Assembly (NCBI GenBank): GCA_965223825.1
Contig: OZ245018.1
Coordinates: forward strand, 558,001 to 622,000
Source: CAJXQU01 sp965223825
Lineage (GTDB): Bacteria > Pseudomonadota > Gammaproteobacteria > CAJXQU01
Length of the DNA: 64,000 bases
Direction: 5' to 3'
Position 1 is the stretch's first letter, and each line of letters opens with the position of its first letter. The position numbers and the translations under genes were made by a program. This document shows positions 54,192 to 63,830 of the stretch, piece after piece. The notes under the pieces are model-generated. The model was given only the letters and a program-made list of their open reading frames with translations, was not told the DNA's origin and did no database searches.

Positions 54192-54806
54192 ATGCAGCGC
54201 GAAACACTCGAAGCCCGCCTCGAAGACGGTGTGGACAGTATGGATATAGTGCTGTCAGGTCCGGCAAAAACAAAGCTGATCGATTATTTGCTCTTACTCG
54301 ATAAATGGAACCGATCATTTAATTTAACGGCGATCCGAAAGATTGAAGAGATGGTCGCAAAACATATTCTGGACTCCTTAAGTATCCTGCCTTTTCTCGC
54401 CGGACAACGATTTGTAGATGTCGGGACTGGTGCCGGTTTGCCGGGTTTGGTGATTGCGATCGCTCGGCCTGAGACAGAATGGGTTTTGATCGATTCTAAC
54501 CAGAAGAAAACGCGATTTTTGCAGCAAGTTGTGATCGAGTTGAAATTAGTGAATGTGACAGTCGTCGCGTCGCGTGCGGAGGCATTCATGGATGAACAAG
54601 GTTTTGATATGGTCACATCACGCGCTGTTGCAGAGCTGTCTGACCTCTACGCGAATACAAAACATTTGAGTCACGTTCTCCTCGCGATGAAAGGACAGAT
54701 CCCTGAGGTAGAGTTATCGGATCTTGATGCAGTGTTATCTCGTGAAATACATTTAGTGAATGTGCCTGGGCTAGATGCTGAAAGATGTGTCATTCTTGTT
54801 CAGTAG
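54192..54806 (+). CDS. rsmG: 16S rRNA (guanine-527-N7)-methyltransferase
   Basis: A 204-aa SAM methyltransferase (GidB) that methylates G527 of 16S rRNA. The SAM-binding motif VDVGTGAGLPGLVIAI is at about 75-90, preceded by the conserved DKWNRSFNLTAIR and HILDSLSI blocks, and followed by VTSRAVAELSDL. E. coli RsmG is 207 aa. It starts 4 nt after mnmG, showing coupling, and leads into the parA-parB pair. Confidence 0.96.
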   Translation: MQRETLEARLEDGVDSMDIVLSGPAKTKLIDYLLLLDKWNRSFNLTAIRKIEEMVAKHILDSLSILPFLAGQRFVDVGTGAGLPGLVIAIARPETEWVLIDSNQKKTRFLQQVVIELKLVNVTVVASRAEAFMDEQGFDMVTSRAVAELSDLYANTKHLSHVLLAMKGQIPEVELSDLDAVLSREIHLVNVPGLDAERCVILVQ

Positions 54807-54844
54807 TCGAGCCGACATATTCTTGTCGTTGAAAATAGGTAATA

Positions 54845-55660
54845 ATGACCAATCTGATCGCACCGAGACCTGAAATGGCTAACGTATTCGCAATCACCAA
54901 TCAAAAAGGCGGTGTGGGTAAAACCACCACCAGCGTGAATCTTGCCGCGAGTTTGGCCGCAGCCAAACGACGTGTTTTGCTTATCGATCTTGATCCGCAA
55001 GGTAACGCGACAATGGGCAGCGGTGTTAATAAGTACAATCTTGAGGCGTCAACTTTTGATGTTGTCATGGATGAAAAATCTGCTGCAGAGGTACGGATTT
55101 CGCTAGAAACCGGCTATGACATTTTACCGGCAAATGCTGATCTGACTGGTGCGGAAGTAGGATTGCTGGAAGAAATTGGTCGCGAGTTACGTTTGCGCAT
55201 GGCGTTAGAGCCGGTTCGTGATGACTACGATTACATTATTATCGACTGCCCACCGTCATTAAATATGTTAACCGTTAATGCGCTAGTCGCCTCTGATCGT
55301 GTGTTCATTCCAACGCAATGCGAGTATTACGCGCTCGAAGGCCTTTCTGCCTTGCTCGATACCGTTGAAAAGATCAGAACGTATTTAAATCCAACACTGA
55401 AGGTTGAAGGTTTTTTACGTACCATGTTTGATGCGCGAAACAATCTTGCTAACCAGGTTTCTGCACAGTTGTTGAAACATTTTGGAGACAAGGTTTATCG
55501 TACTATCATTCCTCGTAATGTACGTCTCGCTGAAGCGCCGAGTCACGGTATGCCTGTGTTGCTCTACGATAAAACGTCGACAGGTGCAGCTGCCTACTTA
55601 GCGCTTGCTGGAGAGATGTTGCGTCGATCAGAAAATAATCCAATGAGGGCCGTGCAGTAA
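54845..55660 (+). CDS. parA: Chromosome partitioning ATPase ParA
   Basis: A 271-aa ParA/Soj ATPase that positions the ParB-parS complex on the nucleoid. The deviant Walker A is KGGVGKTTTSVNLAAS, and the later DYIIIDCPPSLNMLTVNAL (Walker B) and IRTYLNPTLKVEG blocks match ParA. The start at 54845 follows AGGT 6 nt upstream; an internal ATG at 54875 would also fit. It sits one base before parB. No parS site (TGTTTCACGTGAAACA) was found in the window. Confidence 0.95.
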   Translation: MTNLIAPRPEMANVFAITNQKGGVGKTTTSVNLAASLAAAKRRVLLIDLDPQGNATMGSGVNKYNLEASTFDVVMDEKSAAEVRISLETGYDILPANADLTGAEVGLLEEIGRELRLRMALEPVRDDYDYIIIDCPPSLNMLTVNALVASDRVFIPTQCEYYALEGLSALLDTVEKIRTYLNPTLKVEGFLRTMFDARNNLANQVSAQLLKHFGDKVYRTIIPRNVRLAEAPSHGMPVLLYDKTSTGAAAYLALAGEMLRRSENNPMRAVQ

Positions 55661-55661
55661 G

Positions 55662-56543
55662 ATGGCTACAAAAAAACGTGGTTTGGGCAGAGGACTCGAC
55701 GCACTGCTCAATGCTGGTATGGGTGAAGCCGTTCCTGCTATCGAGCCTGAAACAGGAAAACAGCAAGATCTTCATCATGTTCCTGTTGATCTGATTCAGC
55801 GGGGTGAATACCAGCCGCGGCGGGATATTGATCAAGATGCTCTGCAAGAACTCTCGAATTCAATTAAAGAACAAGGTGTGATTCAGCCGATAGTGTTACG
55901 CCCTATCGGTGGTGGACGATACGAAATTATTGCGGGTGAGCGGCGATGGCGGGCTTCCCAACTTGCCGGTTTGCAAGAAGTTCCAGCCGTTGTGCGCGAG
56001 ATGACAGATCAAGTCGCATTGAGTGTTGCGATTATTGAGAATATTCAACGGGAAGATCTTAACCCATTAGAAGAAGCGATCGCGCTGGACAGGTTACTCA
56101 ATGAGTTTGGGTTAACTCATCAGCTGGTAGCGGATGCCGTTGGTCGCTCTAGAGCATCGGTCACAAATTTACTGCGCTTACTTGATCTTGACGAGGAAGT
56201 GAAACGTGCCTTGTCGACAGGTAAAATCGGTATGGGGCATGCACGTGCGCTCATCAGTTTAGGAAGCGCATCTCAAAAGCAAATCGCGCGCGAAATTATC
56301 CAAAAACAACTTTCTGTTCGACAAACTGAAGCACTTGTTCGACGTTTACAAGTGGAAACAGATCGACCAAACGCATCGAAATCCCATCATGAGGATCCCA
56401 ATATTACGTCGTTAGAAAGTAAGTTGGCTGAGCAATTGGGTGCGAAGGTGAAGTTGCAACACAATAATAAAGGTAAAGGCGTTGTTGCTATCCATTTTAA
56501 TTCCTTAGATGAGTTAGATGGAATTCTTCAACATATAAAATGA
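55662..56543 (+). CDS. parB: Chromosome partitioning protein ParB
   Basis: A 293-aa CTP-dependent ParB/Spo0J that spreads around parS. The N-terminus is KKRGLGRGLDALL, then the ParB/Srx-like domain has VPVDLIQRGEYQPR, EIIAGERRWRASQLAG (the GERR CTP motif) and VAIIENIQREDLNPLEEA. The HTH region follows near 135-200 and the dimerisation end at about 245-293. It is directly after parA and before the atp promoter. Confidence 0.96.
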   Translation: MATKKRGLGRGLDALLNAGMGEAVPAIEPETGKQQDLHHVPVDLIQRGEYQPRRDIDQDALQELSNSIKEQGVIQPIVLRPIGGGRYEIIAGERRWRASQLAGLQEVPAVVREMTDQVALSVAIIENIQREDLNPLEEAIALDRLLNEFGLTHQLVADAVGRSRASVTNLLRLLDLDEEVKRALSTGKIGMGHARALISLGSASQKQIAREIIQKQLSVRQTEALVRRLQVETDRPNASKSHHEDPNITSLESKLAEQLGAKVKLQHNNKGKGVVAIHFNSLDELDGILQHIK

Positions 56544-56600
56544 TTTTATGTGTGAACTTCATGCAACTTCTTAAGATAAAGTGTTTGTTAACCCTAAATA

Positions 56601-56642
56601 ATCAATTTGTTTAATTGATCCTGACGTATTTGCTGATATACT
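56601..56642 (+). promoter_or_regulatory. atp operon promoter with an overlapping inverted repeat
   Basis: TTGATC (56615-56620), a 16-nt spacer and TATACT (56637-56642) form a good sigma70-type promoter in the 164-bp gap between parB and atpI. An inverted repeat ATCAATT (56601-56607) / AATTGAT (56613-56619), 5-nt spacer, covers the -35 and could be an operator. The expected start is near 56649. Confidence 0.6.
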
Positions 56643-56707
56643 GCTCGCGGCTAACCGAAACGGCTAATAGTGTTTATCTAGAGCAAGAATAGACTGGGGT
56701 ATTCTGG

Positions 56708-57121
56708 ATGAACGCGGAAAGCGAATTTATAAGAAACAAGGTAGCTGCTTACACAACAATAATGGTTCAAATCGCAATAACTTTTGTTGCTGCGGCTTTG
56801 TTCTGGATAAACGCAGGTGAAGTTGCGGGTTATTCATCTTTGCTAGGAGGAATTGCTTCCTTTGTGCCGAGTGCCGCTTTTGCCCGATGTGCCTACCGTT
56901 ATTCTGCGGCAAATTCGCCCGATAAGGTAGTTAAATGGTTTATGATTGGTGAAGCAGGAAAGGTCATACTTACCGTATTGATCTTCATATCGTGTATTAC
57001 ACAAATAAAGCCGTTGTCGATGCCTATCATGTTTGCGACATTCCTTTTGGTTTTGGTTGCTAATATGGTTGGATCGGGAATACTCCAAGCTCGATATAAT
57101 AATGACGACAAAGCTGTTTAG
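56708..57121 (+). CDS. atpI: ATP synthase accessory protein I
   Basis: A 137-aa membrane protein with four hydrophobic segments that helps c-ring assembly. It follows the atp promoter and precedes atpB by 42 nt. The sequence is poorly conserved, as in other AtpI. The typical YSSLLGGIASFVPSAAFA block with its Gly pair is present, and so is the C-terminal Lys/Asp tail. Confidence 0.88.
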   Translation: MNAESEFIRNKVAAYTTIMVQIAITFVAAALFWINAGEVAGYSSLLGGIASFVPSAAFARCAYRYSAANSPDKVVKWFMIGEAGKVILTVLIFISCITQIKPLSMPIMFATFLLVLVANMVGSGILQARYNNDDKAV

Positions 57122-57163
57122 GCGAGACTAACTGAGCGGATTTAATTTAGGAATTTTATTTAA

Positions 57164-58039
57164 ATGGCCAATACTGAACACGCAGCCGAAATCACATCGA
57201 ACTCCTACATTCAGCATCACTTGCAAAATCTCACCTTAGGTAAATTACCTGCTGGTTATGAGAGAGCCGATGGCACAGTCCTAAGTGAATCGACTTGGAC
57301 AATTGGCCATAGCGCAGAAGAAATTGCAGAAATGGGGTTCTGGTCGCTTAATTTAGATTCGATGGGATGGTCTCTATTTCTCGGCGGAGTATTCTGCTGG
57401 CTATTTTTTCGTGTAGCTCAGCGAGCAAGTTCAGGCACCCCAACGGGGATGCAAAACTTTGTAGAGGCTATCGTAGAATTTGTCGACGGGAATGTGAAAG
57501 ATATCTTTCATGGCAAGAGCGATCTTGTTGCTCCTTTAGCCCTGTCAATATTCTGCTGGGTTATCCTTATGAATACGATGGATCTCGTGCCTGTTGATTG
57601 GCTACCTTTAGCGTTTCAATGGATCACCGGTGATCCACATGCATATTTTAGAGTAGTACCGACAACTGATCCGAATATCACATTCGGCATCGCTATCGTT
57701 GTGTTCTTTCTCATTATTTACTACAGCATCAAAATTAAAGGTGTGAGTGGTTTTGTTGGTGAGTTAGCTTTACAACCGTTCGGTAAATGGATGATCCCTT
57801 TTAACTTATTGTTAGAAGGTGTTGGGCTCTTAGCTAAGCCTGTTTCACTCGCGCTGCGACTTTTCGGTAACTTGTATGCAGGTGAGTTGATATTCCTATT
57901 GATTGCGATGCTAGGTTTTTGGCAGTTGCCACTGCATTTTGTTTGGGCTGTGTTTCATATTCTGGTAGTTCTTCTTCAAGCATTCATCTTTATGATGCTG
58001 ACGATTGTCTATCTGAGTATGGCGCATGAGTCACACTAA
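57164..58039 (+). CDS. atpB: ATP synthase Fo subunit a
   Basis: A 291-aa inner-membrane subunit that forms the proton half-channels with the c ring. Five to six hydrophobic segments are seen. The essential Arg is in SLALRLFGNLYAG (R232). The C-terminal QAFIFMMLTIVYLSMA helix is typical. The N-terminal 60 residues are periplasmic and longer than in E. coli (AtpB is 271 aa). Confidence 0.97.
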   Translation: MANTEHAAEITSNSYIQHHLQNLTLGKLPAGYERADGTVLSESTWTIGHSAEEIAEMGFWSLNLDSMGWSLFLGGVFCWLFFRVAQRASSGTPTGMQNFVEAIVEFVDGNVKDIFHGKSDLVAPLALSIFCWVILMNTMDLVPVDWLPLAFQWITGDPHAYFRVVPTTDPNITFGIAIVVFFLIIYYSIKIKGVSGFVGELALQPFGKWMIPFNLLLEGVGLLAKPVSLALRLFGNLYAGELIFLLIAMLGFWQLPLHFVWAVFHILVVLLQAFIFMMLTIVYLSMAHESH

Positions 58040-58090
58040 AATTGCCAAGTAATTTTGTATAGAAACTAACTGTTAACTCGGAGGAGAATA

Positions 58091-58348
58091 ATGGAAAACA
58101 TTTTGGCATTTACAGCGCTGGGTACTTTGTTGCTGTTGGGTATGGGCGCACTAGGTACTGCGATTGGTTTTGGTATTTTGGGTGGTCGTTTCCTCGAAGG
58201 TGCGGCACGTCAACCAGAATTGGCGCCAATGCTTCAAGGTAAAATGTTCCTCGTAGCTGGTCTGATCGATGCGGTAACAATGATCGGTATCGGTATCGCA
58301 ATGTGGTTTAGTTTGGCAAGTCCGTTCCTTGGCCAATTGGCTCAGTAA
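58091..58348 (+). CDS. atpE: ATP synthase Fo subunit c
   Basis: An 85-aa hairpin of two hydrophobic helices that makes the rotor ring. The polar loop is GAARQPEL, and the proton-binding Asp is D60 in GLIDAVTM. The absence of the Na+-site pattern (Gln in helix 1 and Glu-Ser in helix 2) argues for H+ coupling. A strong ribosome site, GGAGGAG, lies before the ATG, as expected for the most abundant subunit. Confidence 0.98.
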   Translation: MENILAFTALGTLLLLGMGALGTAIGFGILGGRFLEGAARQPELAPMLQGKMFLVAGLIDAVTMIGIGIAMWFSLASPFLGQLAQ

Positions 58349-58400
58349 GAACGGAACACGTAACAAGAAATACTTCTTATAGAAATCAGAGGGTCTTAAA

Positions 58401-58871
58401 GTGAATTTCAACGCAACCCTGATCGGCCAATCTATAGCCTTTGCAGTTTATGTTTGGTTCGTCATGAAATATGTCTGGCCAATGCTTTCCAAAATGTTGG
58501 AAGAGCGAAAAGCCAAAATTGCTGATGGATTAGCCGCTGCAGAAAAAGGTCAGCACGAACTGGAGTTGGCTGAGCAACGCTCTACTCAAATTTTAAAAGA
58601 GAGTAAGGAGCAAGCTTTAGAAGTGATTTCTAATGCACAAAAACGTGCTGACGAAATTGTTGAAGAAGCAAAAGGCAATGCTCGAGTAGAAGGCGAGCGG
58701 ATCATCGGTGCGGCGAAAGCAGAAATCGAGCAAGAAGTACAACAAGCTCGTGAAGGCCTGAGGCAAGAAGTATCCAGTCTGGCTGTTACAGGCGCAGAGC
58801 AGATCCTTATGCGTGAAGTCGATACAAATACGCATAAGGATGTACTCGCTAAGCTGAGTGCTCAGCTTTAA
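58401..58871 (+). CDS. atpF: ATP synthase Fo subunit b
   Basis: A 156-aa stalk subunit, the same length as in E. coli. It has one N-terminal membrane helix (about 5-25) with FNATLIGQSIAFAVYVWFVM and a long charged coiled coil. It forms the dimeric peripheral stator with subunit delta. The start at 58401 is a GTG. It is 52 nt after atpE and 20 nt before atpH. Confidence 0.97.
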   Translation: MNFNATLIGQSIAFAVYVWFVMKYVWPMLSKMLEERKAKIADGLAAAEKGQHELELAEQRSTQILKESKEQALEVISNAQKRADEIVEEAKGNARVEGERIIGAAKAEIEQEVQQAREGLRQEVSSLAVTGAEQILMREVDTNTHKDVLAKLSAQL

Positions 58872-58891
58872 CTCAAACAAAGGTAATTGCT

Positions 58892-59425
58892 ATGGAAAGA
58901 ACAACAATAGCTAGACCCTACGCGCAGGCAGCGTTTGAGTTTGCTACAGAGCAAAACACGCTAATGCAATGGGCAGAGGCGATTAACTTTCTGAGCGTAA
59001 TCGCATCTGATTCATTGATGAAAAAAGCGATAAGTGATCCAAAAATCAGCAATGAACAGCTTTTTGAATTGGTAAGTTCCGTAGGTGAAAACGCCTTATC
59101 TTCAGATCAAATTAACAACTTCGTGAAATTGCTTATTGAAAATGATCGGCTTCAATTTGCACCCGAAATGTCAGATCTGTTCTCAAAGGAGCATGCGAGA
59201 CAAAAAGGGGTTGCGACAGTTGAAGTAACATCCGCAAACGCATTAACAGATGAGGAAAGTCAGGTCATTGCCGAGGCAATGCAGAAAAGACTAGGTTCAT
59301 CAGTTGAAATAAATGCAAGTGTTGATGAGACGCTTATTGGTGGTGCGGTTATTCGTGCTGGAGATATGGTTATCGACGCTTCAGTACGCGGCCGATTACA
59401 AAAGCTGGCAAACAATTTCATATAA
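58892..59425 (+). CDS. atpH: ATP synthase F1 subunit delta
   Basis: A 177-aa subunit, the same length as in E. coli, that ties the stator to the F1 head. The N-terminal TIARPYAQAAFEFA and the C-terminal LIGGAVIRAGDMVIDASVRG blocks are the family signatures. It is 20 nt after atpF. Confidence 0.97.
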   Translation: MERTTIARPYAQAAFEFATEQNTLMQWAEAINFLSVIASDSLMKKAISDPKISNEQLFELVSSVGENALSSDQINNFVKLLIENDRLQFAPEMSDLFSKEHARQKGVATVEVTSANALTDEESQVIAEAMQKRLGSSVEINASVDETLIGGAVIRAGDMVIDASVRGRLQKLANNFI

Positions 59426-59462
59426 ATCTTAGGTTGACCCACTGGACGAGTGAGGGTGAGAA

Positions 59463-61004
59463 ATGACAATCAGTGCGACAGAAATCAGTGAACTGATAAA
59501 AAAGAAGATTCAAGATTTCAATCTTGATTCAGAAGCAAGAACAGAGGGTACTATCGTTAGCTTGACTGACGGTATTGCTAGAATTCACGGACTAAGCGAT
59601 GTAATGCTTGGCGAAATGATCGAATTCCCCGGAAATGTTTTCGGCTTGGCGATGAACCTTGAAAGAGATTCCGTCGGCGTCGTCATTATGGGTGAATACG
59701 GACACTTGAGTGAAGGCGACGTAGTTAAATGTACCAAGCGTATTTTGGAAGTTCCTGTCGGTGAAGCAATGCTAGGACGTGTTGTTGATGCTCTAGGAAA
59801 CCCAATAGATGGCAAAGGTGATATAAACGCAGAAGGAACTTCACCTGTTGAGAAAATCGCTCCAGGCGTAATTGCACGCCAGTCAGTAGATCAGCCTGTA
59901 CAAACAGGTCTTAAGTCTATTGATGCGATGGTGCCAGTTGGTCGAGGTCAACGTGAGTTAATAATTGGTGATCGACAAACGGGTAAAACAGCTGTTGCTA
60001 TTGATGCCATAATTAATCAGAAGGGAACGGGTGTTAAATGTATCTACGTTGCTGTAGGTCAAAAGGCATCTTCAATCAATTCTGTTATCACTAAGCTTGA
60101 AGAGCATGGCGCGATGGATCACACCATTGTTGTTGCGGCAACGGCTTCAGAATCAGCTGCTATGCAATACCTTGCTCCTTATGGCGGCTGTGCGATGGGT
60201 GAGTACTTCATGGACAAAGGTGAAGATGCACTGATTGTTTATGATGATCTTACTAAACAAGCTTGGGCATATCGTCAAATTTCACTCCTTTTGAGACGTC
60301 CTCCTGGACGCGAAGCGTATCCTGGCGATGTTTTCTATTTACATTCCAGATTATTAGAGCGTGCTGCAAGAATAAACGCAGAAGAAGTAGAAAAGTTAAC
60401 CGGAGGTTCCGTTAAAGGTCAAACTGGTTCATTAACAGCTTTGCCTATTATCGAAACACAAGCAGGTGACGTTTCAGCTTTCGTACCGACAAACGTAATT
60501 TCAATTACCGACGGACAGATATTCTTAGAAACAGATTTATTCAACTCAGGTTTCCGTCCAGCGATAAATGCAGGTCTCTCTGTATCTCGTGTTGGTGGTG
60601 CTGCTCAAACATCGATCATCAAAAAACTTGGTGGCGGTGTACGGTTAGCGTTAGCGCAATATCGTGAGCTTGCAGCATTCTCACAATTTGCATCAGATCT
60701 CGACGAAGCAACTCGTGCCCAGTTAGAACGTGGTCAGCGAGTTATGGAATTGATGAAGCAAAAACAATATTCACCATTAAGCGTTGCCGAAATGGCCGTT
60801 AGTTTGTTCGCGGTGGATAAAGGTTATATTGACGATGTAGAGATTGAAAAAGTCGGTGATTTTGAAGATGCACTTCATGCATACATGAAGAGTGAGCAAG
60901 GTGAATTAATGGATTCAATTAATTCAACAGGTGCTTTCAATAATGATGTTTCAGATTCACTTGCTAAAGCATTAGACACATTTAAGAAAAACAACACTTG
61001 GTAG
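59463..61004 (+). CDS. atpA: ATP synthase F1 subunit alpha
   Basis: A 513-aa non-catalytic nucleotide-binding subunit, the same length as in E. coli. The P-loop is GDRQTGKTAV (about 169-178), and the PGREAYPGDVFYLHSRLLER block is present with its conserved residues. It alternates with beta in the F1 hexamer. GATC sites are much rarer here than in neighbouring non-atp genes (7 in 1542 bp). Confidence 0.98.
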   Translation: MTISATEISELIKKKIQDFNLDSEARTEGTIVSLTDGIARIHGLSDVMLGEMIEFPGNVFGLAMNLERDSVGVVIMGEYGHLSEGDVVKCTKRILEVPVGEAMLGRVVDALGNPIDGKGDINAEGTSPVEKIAPGVIARQSVDQPVQTGLKSIDAMVPVGRGQRELIIGDRQTGKTAVAIDAIINQKGTGVKCIYVAVGQKASSINSVITKLEEHGAMDHTIVVAATASESAAMQYLAPYGGCAMGEYFMDKGEDALIVYDDLTKQAWAYRQISLLLRRPPGREAYPGDVFYLHSRLLERAARINAEEVEKLTGGSVKGQTGSLTALPIIETQAGDVSAFVPTNVISITDGQIFLETDLFNSGFRPAINAGLSVSRVGGAAQTSIIKKLGGGVRLALAQYRELAAFSQFASDLDEATRAQLERGQRVMELMKQKQYSPLSVAEMAVSLFAVDKGYIDDVEIEKVGDFEDALHAYMKSEQGELMDSINSTGAFNNDVSDSLAKALDTFKKNNTW

Positions 61005-61032
61005 TAAATTACTGAGGAAGCTGGAGATTTAA

Positions 61033-61893
61033 ATGGCTGTCGGAAAAGAAATACGCACACAGATCGGAAGTGTAAAAAATACGCAGAAGATCACTAAGGC
61101 AATGGAGATGGTTGCTGCGAGTAAAATGCGTAAAGCACAGGATCGCATGAATACAGCGCGTCCTTATGCTAAGAAAATGCGTAATGTTGTTGCTCATCTT
61201 GCTCATGCAAATAGTGAGTACCATCATCCTTACATGACAGAACGCGCCGTTAAAAATATTGGTGTGATCGTTGTGTCAACTGATCGTGGATTATGCGGTG
61301 GTTTGAATGCAAACATGTTTCGTCTTTTGCTCAAACAAATGCAAGGCTGGGAAAAAAGCGGAAAAAATGTGAAAGTCTGCGCAATTGGCAATAAAGCAGC
61401 AGGTTTTTTCAGTCGCTTTGGTGGTGATATGGTTGGACAAGTAACACATTTGGGTGATACTCCTTCGATTAACGATCTGATCGGTACTGTGAAAATAATG
61501 CTGGAAATGTTTGACTCTGGCGAAGTTGACGAAGTACATCTCGTTTATAACCAGTTCGTCAATTCGATGACGCAAACACCAACATTTGAGCAACTATTAC
61601 CTGTTGTTCCTTCAGGCGAAGATGAGCTTCGTCATCACTGGGATTATATTTATGAGCCAGAAGCTAAAGACGTATTAGATGAGCTTTTGACTCGCTATAT
61701 CGAATCACTTGTATTTCAAGGTGTTGTCGAAAATACAGCCAGTGAGCAGTCAGCAAGAATGGTTGCAATGAAGAGTGCCTCCGATAATGCCGGCAAATTA
61801 ATTGACGAATTGCAGTTGATATATAACAAGGCGCGACAAGCAGCGATTACTCAGGAGTTATCTGAGATCGTCGCAGGTGCAGCAGCAGTTTAA
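61033..61893 (+). CDS. atpG: ATP synthase F1 subunit gamma
   Basis: A 286-aa central stalk subunit (E. coli 287). The N-terminal helix has EIRTQIGSVKNTQKITKAME and VAASKMRKAQ; the C-terminal ITQELSEIVAGAAA helix is typical. Long coiled-coil ends turn inside the alpha-beta hexamer. It is 28 nt after atpA. Confidence 0.98.
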   Translation: MAVGKEIRTQIGSVKNTQKITKAMEMVAASKMRKAQDRMNTARPYAKKMRNVVAHLAHANSEYHHPYMTERAVKNIGVIVVSTDRGLCGGLNANMFRLLLKQMQGWEKSGKNVKVCAIGNKAAGFFSRFGGDMVGQVTHLGDTPSINDLIGTVKIMLEMFDSGEVDEVHLVYNQFVNSMTQTPTFEQLLPVVPSGEDELRHHWDYIYEPEAKDVLDELLTRYIESLVFQGVVENTASEQSARMVAMKSASDNAGKLIDELQLIYNKARQAAITQELSEIVAGAAAV

Positions 61894-61937
61894 TTTAGAT
61901 TTATATTGAAAATTTGAGAGAGCGGGGAATTGATAAG

Positions 61938-63320
61938 ATGAGTTCAGGAACAATCGTTCAAATCATCGGTGCCGTAGTAGACGTGCAATATCCGACGGAT
62001 TCCGTCCCCAAGGTTTATGATGCTTTGGTCGTTGAAAACGAAAATATCACCTTGGAAGTTCAACAACAGCTCGGTGACGGTGTGGTTCGATCTATCGCAC
62101 TGGGTACGACTGAGGGTTTACAACGTGGTAGCACAGTAAATAATACTGGTGCGCCTATAAATGTACCGGTCGGTGTTGAAACACTCGGACGCATTATGAA
62201 TGTTTTGGGTGAGCCGATTGATGAGAAAGGCGCTATTGGTGAAAAGAAAACGATGTCAATTCATCGTTCAGCTCCAAAATTCACGGATCTGTCTCCCTCT
62301 CAGGATTTACTCGAAACAGGTATCAAAGTAATCGACTTAGTTTGCCCATTTGCGAAAGGGGGTAAAGTTGGTTTATTCGGCGGTGCGGGTGTTGGTAAGA
62401 CCGTAAATATGATGGAATTGATTCGTAATATCGCTGTTGAACATAGCGGTTACTCCGTATTTGCTGGCGTCGGTGAAAGGACTCGTGAAGGTAATGACTT
62501 TTATCACGAAATGACAGATTCTAACGTTATCGACAAAGTTGCGTTGGTTTACGGCCAAATGAATGAACCACCTGGAAACAGGCTTCGCGTTGCTTTAACG
62601 GGTTTAACAATCGCTGAAAGTTTCCGTGATGAAGGTAATGATGTATTGCTTTTCGTTGATAATATCTATCGCTACACACTTGCAGGTGTTGAAGTGTCTG
62701 CACTTTTAGGACGTATGCCTTCAGCAGTAGGTTACCAGCCAACACTTGCAGAGGAGATGGGTAAGCTTCAAGAGCGTATTACATCAACAAAAACAGGTTC
62801 GATCACATCCATCCAAGCTGTATACGTACCTGCCGATGATTTAACGGATCCTTCACCGGCTACTACATTTGCTCACTTAGATGCGACTGTAGTACTCTCG
62901 CGGCAAATTGCTGAGTTAGGTATCTACCCTGCAATCGATCCACTTGACTCAACAAGCCGTCAGTTAGATCCTTTAGTGGTCGGGCAAGAGCACTATGATG
63001 TTGCACGGTCAGTACAGAACATACTTCAGCGCTATAAAGAATTACGCGATATTATTGCAATATTGGGTATGGATGAGTTGTCTGAAGAAGATAAACTTTC
63101 AGTTAACCGTGCACGTAAAATACAGCGGTTTCTGTCTCAACCATTCTTCGTAGCTGAAGTCTTCACGGGTTCACCAGGTAAATATGTTTCTTTAAAAGAA
63201 ACGATCCAGAGCTTTAAAGGCATCATTGCTGGTGAGTATGATGATCTGCCAGAGCAGGCTTTCTATATGGTTGGTTCAATCGATGAAGCGATTGAAAAAG
63301 CTAAGTCAATGAAGTCTTAA
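61938..63320 (+). CDS. atpD: ATP synthase F1 subunit beta
   Basis: A 460-aa catalytic subunit, the same length as in E. coli. The P-loop is GGAGVGKTV, and the GERTREGNDFYHEM and DSTSRQLDP blocks carry the catalytic residues. The ATG at 61938 is chosen because it gives the family N-terminus (SSGTIVQIIGAVVDV); a TTG at 61914 would add eight residues. One note: the usual DNIFRFTLAG is DNIYRYTLAG here, a mild variation. Confidence 0.98.
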   Translation: MSSGTIVQIIGAVVDVQYPTDSVPKVYDALVVENENITLEVQQQLGDGVVRSIALGTTEGLQRGSTVNNTGAPINVPVGVETLGRIMNVLGEPIDEKGAIGEKKTMSIHRSAPKFTDLSPSQDLLETGIKVIDLVCPFAKGGKVGLFGGAGVGKTVNMMELIRNIAVEHSGYSVFAGVGERTREGNDFYHEMTDSNVIDKVALVYGQMNEPPGNRLRVALTGLTIAESFRDEGNDVLLFVDNIYRYTLAGVEVSALLGRMPSAVGYQPTLAEEMGKLQERITSTKTGSITSIQAVYVPADDLTDPSPATTFAHLDATVVLSRQIAELGIYPAIDPLDSTSRQLDPLVVGQEHYDVARSVQNILQRYKELRDIIAILGMDELSEEDKLSVNRARKIQRFLSQPFFVAEVFTGSPGKYVSLKETIQSFKGIIAGEYDDLPEQAFYMVGSIDEAIEKAKSMKS

Positions 63321-63340
63321 ACAATTATTGGTGATAATTC

Positions 63341-63763
63341 ATGGCTATGACTGTACATGTCGATATAGTTAGTGCTGAAAGTGAAATCTTCTCTGGTTTA
63401 GTTGAGATGATTTTTGCTCCAGCCTCAATGGGTGAGCTTGGTATTGCTCCTGGACATACACCGCTGCTGACCAAATTAAACCCAGGTGAGGTCAGAGTAA
63501 AACTCGCCGGTGGCGAAGAAGAAGCATATTATGTTTCAGGTGGAATGCTTGAAGTTCAGCCTAACGTAGTCACCGTATTATCTGATACTGCTGTTCGTGC
63601 TGCCGATCTTGATGAAGCACAAGCATTACAAGCTCGAGATCATGCTCGCGAAGCACTTAAAAATCAGACAACTGAAGTGAATTATGCCGCTGCATTAGCG
63701 GAATACGCAGAAGCTGCAGCTCAATTACAAGCAATTGATCGATTACGAAAACGATCTAAGTAA
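63341..63763 (+). CDS. atpC: ATP synthase F1 subunit epsilon
   Basis: A 140-aa subunit (E. coli 139) with an N-terminal beta-sandwich, including LGIAPGHTPLLTKLNPGEVR, and a C-terminal helical hairpin that can inhibit the enzyme. It is 20 nt after atpD and is the last gene of the operon. A strong terminator follows at 63791-63830. Confidence 0.97.
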   Translation: MAMTVHVDIVSAESEIFSGLVEMIFAPASMGELGIAPGHTPLLTKLNPGEVRVKLAGGEEEAYYVSGGMLEVQPNVVTVLSDTAVRAADLDEAQALQARDHAREALKNQTTEVNYAAALAEYAEAAAQLQAIDRLRKRSK

Positions 63764-63790
63764 TTCTATTAGCTATAATTGATAAAGATA

Positions 63791-63830
63791 GAAAAACCCG
63801 GTCAGGATTATCCTAACCGGGTTTTTTTTT
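63791..63830 (+). terminator. Terminator of the atp operon
   Basis: AAACCCGGTCAGGA and TCCTAACCGGGTTT pair over 14 positions with one mismatch and a very short loop, followed by a run of T bases up to 63830. Confidence 0.92.

Noticed and set aside
56601..56620. FNR box at the atp promoter
   Set aside because: The half-sites are in the opposite order to TTGAT-N4-ATCAA, so it is not a standard FNR site.
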